Source: Eutreptiella sp. 'Long Island Sound 2002'
Taxonomy: Eukaryota; Euglenozoa; Euglenophyceae; Eutreptiales; Eutreptiaceae
Assembly: GCA_964036045.1 (NCBI GenBank)
Contig: OZ038381.1
Coordinates: 119,342,343 to 119,406,342, forward strand
Direction: 5' to 3'
Length of the DNA: 64,000 nucleotides
In this document: piece after piece, positions 57,826-64,000 of the stretch
Position numbering within the stretch: the stretch's first letter is position 1
Layout: each line of letters begins with the position of its first letter
The notes under the pieces: model-generated
What the model saw: the letters and a program-made list of their open reading frames with translations, nothing else
Told to the model about the DNA's origin: nothing
The model's database searches: none
Translations under genes and position numbers: made by a program

Positions 57826-59571
57826 TACACCCCTCTCCCCAACTCTACGTGGCTCCACCATACAACTCTAAGGTACATGTGAAGGGCACAACTTGGTGCA
57901 TACATGTGGCGGAAGGGGCTAAACTCGATCAAAACGGGCTCAAAATGGGCTCAAAACACTTTTTTCAGCATCCCAAATGATCCGGGATCACTTCTGGAAA
58001 AATGCGGTTTTGACCCATTTTTGACCCATTTTTGGTCCCAAACCAGCCCATTTTCAAGGCATTTTGGGAATTTCCATGGGCCAAAAAGGGTCACCACGGG
58101 CTCAAAACGGGCTAAAAACACTTGTTTGAGCATCCCAAATGGTCCAAGATCACTTTTGGAAAAACGTGTTTAGACCCATTTTTGACCCATTTTTGGTCTG
58201 TAAACGGCCCATTTTCAAGGCATTTTGGGATTTTCCAATGGCCAAAATGCGTCCCCACAGGCTCAAAATGGGCTAAATCCTTTTGTTTGAGCATCCCAAA
58301 CGGTCTAGGATCACTTTTGGAAAAACACATTTTTGACCCATTTTTCACCCATTTTTGGTCCCAAAGCAGCCCATTTTCAAGGCATTTTGGGATTTTGCAT
58401 GGGCCAAAATGCGTCACTACGGGCTCAAAACAGCCTAAAAACACTTGTTTGAGCATCCAAGTGGTCTAGGAAGAATTTTGGAGAGAATCATTTTTTTTTC
58501 CGCCCCGGGGACCCTGGTGGACCCACCATTGGCCCCCACCGTGTGCGGGCCCGGCTTCCCTCCGACTCCACCAAGTGACCACCGGTACGGGGGTCTAGGC
58601 GTCTCGTTGGGCGATTCCGAGGCTTGGAAACCACAAAAAGTGGGCCAAAATGGCTCACAACAAGCCCAAAATGACCTCATTTCACTTGTTTGTGCACCCC
58701 AAATGGTCCAAGATCAGTTTTGAAAAAACACGTTTTTGACCCATTTTTGACCTGTTTTCCGCCCCAAAAGCGCCCATTTTCAAGGCATTCTGCCATTTTC
58801 GGAGGGCGAAAACAGGCCATCAGGGCCTCAAAACAGGCTAAAACCACTTGTTTTGGCATCCCACGTGGTCTAGGAGCAACTTTGAAAACGGCCATTTTTT
58901 TGACCCCGGTGCACCATATTGACCCATTTTGGGCGTCCACCCGTTTGGGCTCAAGCGTGCAGCTTGCCGCAGCCTAGTGGGTGGTGGTACGGGTGTCTAG
59001 GCGCCTGTTTGGGCAATTCCGAGAGATGGAAACCACAAAAAGTGGGGGGTTGCGGGTGGACTAGGTGCCCTCAGAATCAGATTTTGAGCCACGTAGCCCA
59101 AGATACGGCCCGTGTTTGGTTTCACGGTGTTGGTGCACATTGCGCAGATTTTTGGGCTTTTTGGCGCCTTTTGGGCCGTTTCTGGGACATACCGTGGAGT
59201 GGAAGGGCACTAGAGGGCTCTTTGACACGGTGAAGTGACAGTGCACGTGGGGTGTACCCACCGTTTCCCTTTGTTTGGGCGTTTTGCCCGGGTTTTGGGG
59301 CTCTTTTGGGCGAAAAATGGCACCTTGCAGATTTGGGAGGACACCTCCCGACTTTTGGCGCCACCGCCCCGGGCCGCCACCGGTGAGTTTCTGGCTCAGA
59401 ACTTGGATTTGGCAAGGCCACCACCTGGGCTTCAAGATGGCTACATGGGCAAAAGATCCAAAGCGTTGGGACGGAGCAATGGCAAAACGGCATGGAGACG
59501 TGCTTCTTGTTGCTTGTGTTGCTTGTTGCTTGTTGTTGGTTGTTAGCTACATTTAAGGAGAGAGGGGTGTA
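57826..59571 (+). mobile_element. E4: full-length element with both terminal repeats
   Basis: The left terminal repeat TACACCCCTCTCCCC lies at 57826-57840 and the right terminal repeat at 59557-59571 (one mismatch to the consensus GGGGAGAGGGGTGTA). In order it contains a left arm, 162-bp units with their CATCCC at 57969, 58131 and 58292 and a last partial one near 58454, and a first partial module (about 58500-58640). Two diverged 162-bp units follow at about 58695 and 58858, and then the complete module to the right end. The duplicated module suggests a nested or recombined copy. No transposase frame is seen. Confidence 0.85.
57969..58496 (+). repeat. 162-bp minisatellite inside E4
   Basis: The string CATCCCAAATGGTC and its variants begin at 57969, 58131, 58292 and 58454, a period of 161-162 bp. 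Each unit contains two or three copies of an 11-bp subrepeat (GACCCATTTTT), the segment CCCATTTTCAAGGCATTTTG and a CATGGGCCAAAA segment. Equivalent units occur in E1, E6, E7 and E9. Confidence 0.9.
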
Positions 59572-59590
59572 GTAATATATCTATTATTAC

Positions 59591-60428
59591 TACACCCCTG
59601 TCCCCTTAAATCTAGCTAACAACAACAACAACAACACGTCTCCATGCCGTTATGGCCATTGCTCCGTCCCAGCGCTTCGGATCTTTTGCCCATGTAGCCA
59701 TCTTGGAGCCTAGTTGGTTGCCTTGCCAAATCCAAGTTTTGAGCCAGAAACTCACCGGTGGCGGCCCGGGGCGGTGGCGCCAAGTCGTGAGGTGCCCTCG
59801 CAGTTTTGGGCCAAAAACAGCCATTTTTCGCCCAAAAGAGCCCCCAAACACGGGTGAAACGCCCAAACAAAGGGAAACGGTGGCTACACCCCACGTGCGG
59901 CTTGACTTCGCCGCCTCAAGGAGCCCTCTAGTGTCCTCCAACTCCACGATATGTCCGAGAAACGGCCCAAAAGGGCGCCAAAAAGCTCCAAAATCTGCGC
60001 TATGCGCACCAACAACCTGAAACCAAGCACGGGCCGTATCTTGGGCTACGTGGCTCAAATCCCAATTCCGAGGGCACCTAGTCCACCCGCAACCCCCCAC
60101 ATTTTGTGGTTTCCAAGCCTCGGAATCGCCCAATGAGCCACCTAGACCCCCGTACCAGTGGTCACTTGGTGGAGACGGAGGGCAGCTCGGCCCGCACACG
60201 GGCGGGGGCCAACGGTGGGTCCACTGGGGTCCCGGGGGCGAAAAAAATGATTCTCTCCAAAATTCTTCCTAGACCACTTGGGATGCTCAAACAAGTGTCT
60301 TTAGGCCATTTTGAGCCCGTTTTGACCGAGTTTAGCCCCTTCCACCACATGTATGCACCACGCCGTGCCCTTCGAACGTGCCTTAGAGCCGTACGGTGGA
60401 GCCACCTAGACTTGGGGAGAGGGGTGTA
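59591..60428 (-). mobile_element. E5: short complete element, minus orientation
   Basis: It starts with the inverted right end TACACCCCTGTCCCC at 59591-59605 (one mismatch) and ends with the left end GGGGAGAGGGGTGTA at 60414-60428. The conserved module fills 59620-60240. The 162-bp block is reduced to a partial unit near 60281. At about 840 bp it is the shortest copy bounded by both terminal repeats. It lies head-to-head with E4. Confidence 0.85.
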
Positions 60429-60458
60429 GATTAGACGATGTATATATATTACTATTAC

Positions 60459-61643
60459 TACACCCCCTCTCCCCTTAAATTTAGCAAACAAGCAACAACA
60501 ACAAGCAACAAGAACAACAACGACAACAACACGTCACCGTTCTGTTTTAGCCATTGCCCCTTCCCATCGCCTCGGGCGTGACTCTACTTTAGCCATCCTA
60601 GAGCCTAGGTGGTGCCCTTGCCAAATCCAAGTTTTGAGCCAGAAACTCACCGGTGGCGGCCCGGGGCGGTGGCGCCAAGTCGGGAGGTGCCCTCCCAAAT
60701 CTGCGCATTTTGGGCCAAAAGTAGCCATTTCTCGCCCAAAATAGCCCCCAAACCCGGGCAAAACGCCCAAACGAAGGGAAACGGTGGCTACACCCCACGT
60801 GTGGCTTGACTTCGCCGTGTCAAAGAGCCCTCGGGTGCCCTTCAAGTCCACGATATGTCCGAGAAACGGCCCAAAAAGGCGCCAAAAAGCCCCAAAATCT
60901 GCGCAATGTGCACCAACACCCCGAAACCAAGCACGGGCCGTATCTTGGGCTATGTGGCTCAAAATCCAATTCCGAGGGCACCTAGTCCACCCGCAAGCCC
61001 CCACTTTTTGTGGTTTCCACCCCTCGGAATCGCCCAAATGGACGCCTAGACACCCGTACCAGTGGTCACTTATTAAAGCCGGAGAACAACCTGGCCCACA
61101 CACGGTGGGGGCCAAGGGTGGGTCCACTAGCGTCCCCGGGGCGGAAAAATTGATTTTTCCAAAGTTGTTCGCAGACTACTTGGCATGCTCAAACAAGTGT
61201 TTTTAGGCCATTTGGAGCCCTTGGTGGCGCGTTTTGGGCCATGGAAAATCCCAAAATGCCTTGAAAATGGGCCGTTTCAAGACCAAAAAAGGGTCAAAAA
61301 CGCGTTTTTGCAAAAGTGATCCCGCACCATTTGGGATACTCAAACAAGTGTTTTTAGCCCATTTTGAGCCCATGGTGACGCATTTTGGCCCATGGAAAAT
61401 CCCAAAATGGCTTGAAAATGGGCCGTTGTGGGACCAAAAATGGGTCAAAAATGGGTCAAAAACGCGGTTTTCCAAAAGTGACCGTGGACCATTTGGGATG
61501 CTCAAACAAGTGTTTTTCGCCCATTTTGAGCCTGTTGTGACCGAGTTTAGCCCCTTCCACCACGTGTATGCACCAGGTTGTGCCCTTCGCACGTATCTTA
61601 CAGCCGTATGGTGGAGCCACCTAGAGTTGGGGAGAGGGGTGTA
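60459..61643 (-). mobile_element. E6: complete element with three 162-bp units, minus orientation
   Basis: The right end TACACCCCCTCTCCCC (one extra C) is at 60459-60474 and the left end GGGGAGAGGGGTGTA at 61629-61643. The module spans about 60490-61150. The 162-bp units start at 61184, 61335 and 61497. The first interval is 151 bp because one 11-bp GGGTCAAAAAT subrepeat is missing. The ORF-like stretches inside are short and not conserved in frame with other copies. Confidence 0.85.
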
Positions 61644-61660
61644 GGTTGGAGGATATTGGA

Positions 61661-61662
<2 letters not shown>

Positions 61663-61739
<77 letters not shown>

Positions 61740-61755
61740 ATATATAGGATATATA

Positions 61756-61824
<69 letters not shown>

Positions 61825-61850
61825 GGATATATAGGATATAAAAGATATAC

Positions 61851-61933
<83 letters not shown>
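61663..61933. repeat. AT microsatellite, about 270 bp, with GG interruptions
   Basis: Almost pure TA/AT repeats are broken by several GGATATATAGG-type interruptions (near 61738-61760 and 61825-61835) and a CCTCTAATA motif near 61900. It lies directly outside the left end of E6, and the truncated copy E7 begins at its right edge. The Tyr-Ile frames through it are low-complexity artefacts. Confidence 0.97.
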
Positions 61934-61936
<3 letters not shown>

Positions 61937-62790
61937 CATGGGCTCAAAACGGGCTAAAAACACTTGTTTGAGCATCCCAAATGGTGCAAGATCACTTTCG
62001 GAAAAAATGCGTTTTTGACCCATTTTTGACCCATTTTTGGTCTTGAAACGACCCCTTTTTATGGCATTTTGGCATTTTCCATGGCCCAAAACGCGCCACC
62101 ACGGGCTCCAAACGGCCTAAAAACACTTGTTTGAGCATCCCAAGTGGTCTGGGAACAACGTTGAAAAAAATGATTCTTTCGCCCCGGGGACCCATGTGGA
62201 CCCACCGTTGGCCCCCGCCGTGCGCGGGCTGTGCTGCCCTCCGGCTCCACCAAGTGAGCACTAGTATAGGGGTCTAGGTGGCTCATTGGGCGATTCTGAG
62301 GCTTGGAAACCACAAAAATTGGCTCGTTGCGGGTGGAATAGGTGCCCTCGGAATTTGGTTTTGAGCCGCGTAGCCCAAGTTACGGCCCGTTTTTGGTTTT
62401 TCGCTGCGCTGGACACAAAGAACGCAAAGTTAGGCCATTTTGGGCCATTTTTGGGGCCGTTTCTTGGACATATCGTGGAGCTAGAGGGCAAGAAAGGGCT
62501 CTTGTTCACACGGCAATTGTGGCGCACGTGCAGTGTAGGAACCATTTGCCTTCTTTTGGCTCTTATGAGTGGGTTTCGAGGCCGTTTTGGGCCAAAAAAA
62601 GGCTGTTTTGGGGCACAAAATGCGCACTTTTGGGAGGGCACCTCCCGACTCGGCGCCCCCGCCCCGGGGCACCACCGGTGAGTTTTTGGCTCAAAACTTG
62701 GATTTGGGCAAGGCCACCACCTAGGCTCTAGGATGGCTAGAGTAGAGTAGAGCCCGGAGCGATGAGACCGAGCAATGGCCAAAACGGAAA
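61934..62790 (+). mobile_element. E7: element copy truncated at both ends
   Basis: It starts inside a 162-bp unit (CACCATGGGCTCAAAACGGG) immediately after the AT tract, with CATCCC at 61973 and CATCC at 62136. The module follows, with CCACCGGTGAG near 62672 and CACCTAGGCTCTAGGATGG. It stops in GGCCAAAACGGAAAGAA without the GTT-rich tail or right terminal repeat and is joined directly to E8. Confidence 0.8.
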
Positions 62791-63537
62791 GAACACGTGT
62801 TTGAGCATCCCAAGTGGTCTGGGAACAACTTTGGAAAAAATAATTGTTTTCGCCCCGGGGACCCCTGGTGGACCCACCGTTTACCCCCGCCGTGCGCGGG
62901 CCGGCATGCCCTCCGGCTCCACCAAGTGACCACTGGTACGGGGGTCTAGGTGGCTTGTTGGGCGATTGTGAGGGGTGCAGACCATACAAAGTGGGGGATT
63001 GCGGGTGGACTAGATGCCCTCGGGAATTCGGTTTTGAGGCACATAGCCCAAGATATGGCCCGTGCTTGGTTTCGGGGTGTTGGTGCACATTGCGCAGATT
63101 TCGGGGCTTTTTGGCGCCTTTTTGGGCCATTTCTCGGACATATCGTGGAGTTGAAGGGCACCCAAGGGCTCTTTGACACGGTGAAGTCAAGCCGCACGTG
63201 TGATGTAGCCACCGTTTCGCTTCGTTTGGCCGTTTTGACTGCGTTTCGGGCCGTTTTGGGCCAAAAAAGGCTGTTTTGGGGCACAAAATGCCTAGTTTTG
63301 GGAGGGCACCTCCCGACTTGGCGCCCCCGGGGCGCCACCGGTGAGTTTCTGGCTCAAAACTTGGATTTGGCAAGGGCACCACCTAGGCTCTAGGATGGCT
63401 AAAGTAGAGTCAAGCCCGAGGCGATGGGAAGGGGCGATGGCCAAAACGGATTGGTGACGTGCTTGTTGTTGCTTGTTGCTTGTTGTTGCTTGTTGTTGCT
63501 TGTTAGCTAAATTTAAGGGGAGAGGGGGAGGGGTGTA
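62791..63537 (+). mobile_element. E8: element copy lacking its left end
   Basis: It begins with CACGTGTTTGAGCATCC at the fusion with E7, 670 bp after the matching site of E7. It runs through the module to a GTTGCTTGTTGTTGC-rich tail and the right end at 63517-63537, which carries a 6-bp internal duplication (GGGGAGAGGGGGAGGGGTGTA). A 373-codon minus frame spans E8 and most of E7. Its phase differs from the open frames in E3, so I treat it as non-coding. Confidence 0.8.
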
Positions 63538-63553
63538 GTAATATCCTCTAATC

Positions 63554-64000
63554 TACACCCCTCTCCCCAACTGTATGTGTTTGCACCATACGTCTCTAAG
63601 GTACGTGCGAAGGGTACAACGTGGTGGGTGCATACATGTGGTTGAAGGCGCTAAATTGGGTCAAAACGGGCTCAAAAATAGGCTAAAAACACTCGTTGGA
63701 GCCTCCCAAATGGTCCGGGATCACTTGTGGAAAAACGCGTTTTTGACCCATTTTTCACCCATTTTTGCTCCCGAAACGGCCCCTTTTCAAGGCATTTTGG
63801 GATCTTCCATGGGCCAAAACGCGTCACTACAGGCTCAAAACAGGTTAAAAACACTTCTTTGAGCATCCCAAATGGTCCAAGATCACTTTTGGGAAAATGT
63901 GTTTTTGACCCATTTTGGACCCAGTATTCGCCCCAAAACGGCTCATTTTCAAGGCATTTTGGGATTTTCCATGGGCCATAACGCGCCACCATGGGCTCAA
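63554..64000 (+). mobile_element. E9: left part of a further copy, cut by the window edge
   Basis: The left terminal repeat TACACCCCTCTCCCC is at 63554-63568, sixteen bases after the right end of E8. The left arm follows (CATACGTCTCTAAGGTACGTG near 63588). Two 162-bp units have their CCTCCC/CATCCC at 63702 and 63864. The rest lies outside the window. Confidence 0.85.

Noticed and set aside
61203-61841. Tyr-Ile-rich open frames
   Set aside because: They are translations of the AT microsatellite.
62261-63382. 373-codon minus-strand protein in the element module
   Set aside because: The open phase is not the one open in E3 or other copies, and it spans a chimeric E7/E8 junction. Low stop density in G+C-rich repeats explains it.
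55837-63568. LTR retrotransposon or Helitron
   Set aside because: Ends are short inverted repeats, not long direct repeats. There is no primer-binding site, polypurine tract, reverse transcriptase, integrase, Rep/helicase or CTRR terminus.

Overview
The window is eukaryotic nuclear DNA and is almost entirely repetitive. It has a satellite array, a short low-copy island, and a patchwork of terminal-inverted-repeat elements with an internal minisatellite. The case for a eukaryote is the megasatellite scale, long AT and TG microsatellites, CpG-focused decay, splice-like signals in the low-copy island, and the absence of operons or ribosome-binding sites. I cannot name the organism; an alga, protist or plant would fit, but nothing here is diagnostic.

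Region 1 (1-52027, open at the left edge) is a head-to-tail array of roughly 1,080 copies of a 48-bp monomer. The consensus is TTGGGGTTAGGG, then ACTCGCAATCCACGC, then TTTGTTGCGTGG, then CCCCTTGAG (about 58% G+C, T much more abundant than A on the + strand). It is organised into higher-order repeats, with blocks of 23, 24, 25, 29, 31, 35, 41, 50, 51, 65 and 70 monomers recurring with their private variants and indels. Because 48 is a multiple of three and three of the six frames lack stops, very long open frames appear (up to 4,306 codons). I regard them as by-products, not genes.

Region 2 (about 52028-55836) is the only low-copy DNA. It holds a protein-like but frame-broken candidate gene (52159-53246) with a plausible small intron, a 54-codon frame with a charged, probably coiled-coil helix (54348-54512), and a few unrecognised frames. 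No domain family, RNA gene, promoter or terminator could be identified with confidence.

Region 3 (55837-64000, open at the right edge) is made of at least nine full, truncated or fused copies of one repeat family in both orientations. Intact ends carry a 15-bp terminal inverted repeat, TACACCCCTCTCCCC and its complement GGGGAGAGGGGTGTA. Inside lie 0-4 tandem copies of a 162-bp unit and a conserved module of about 650 bp. Copies are tandem, nested and head-to-head (one forms a palindrome with about 0.58-kb arms centred near 59581), and several ends sit beside AT or TG microsatellites. No transposase was found, so the family looks non-autonomous.

No set of genes working together can be described. 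The biology on offer is repeat evolution: a young, repeatedly re-amplified satellite with a hairpin-forming, telomere-like, CpG-rich monomer, joined through a short gene-like island to a foldback-prone transposon cluster.
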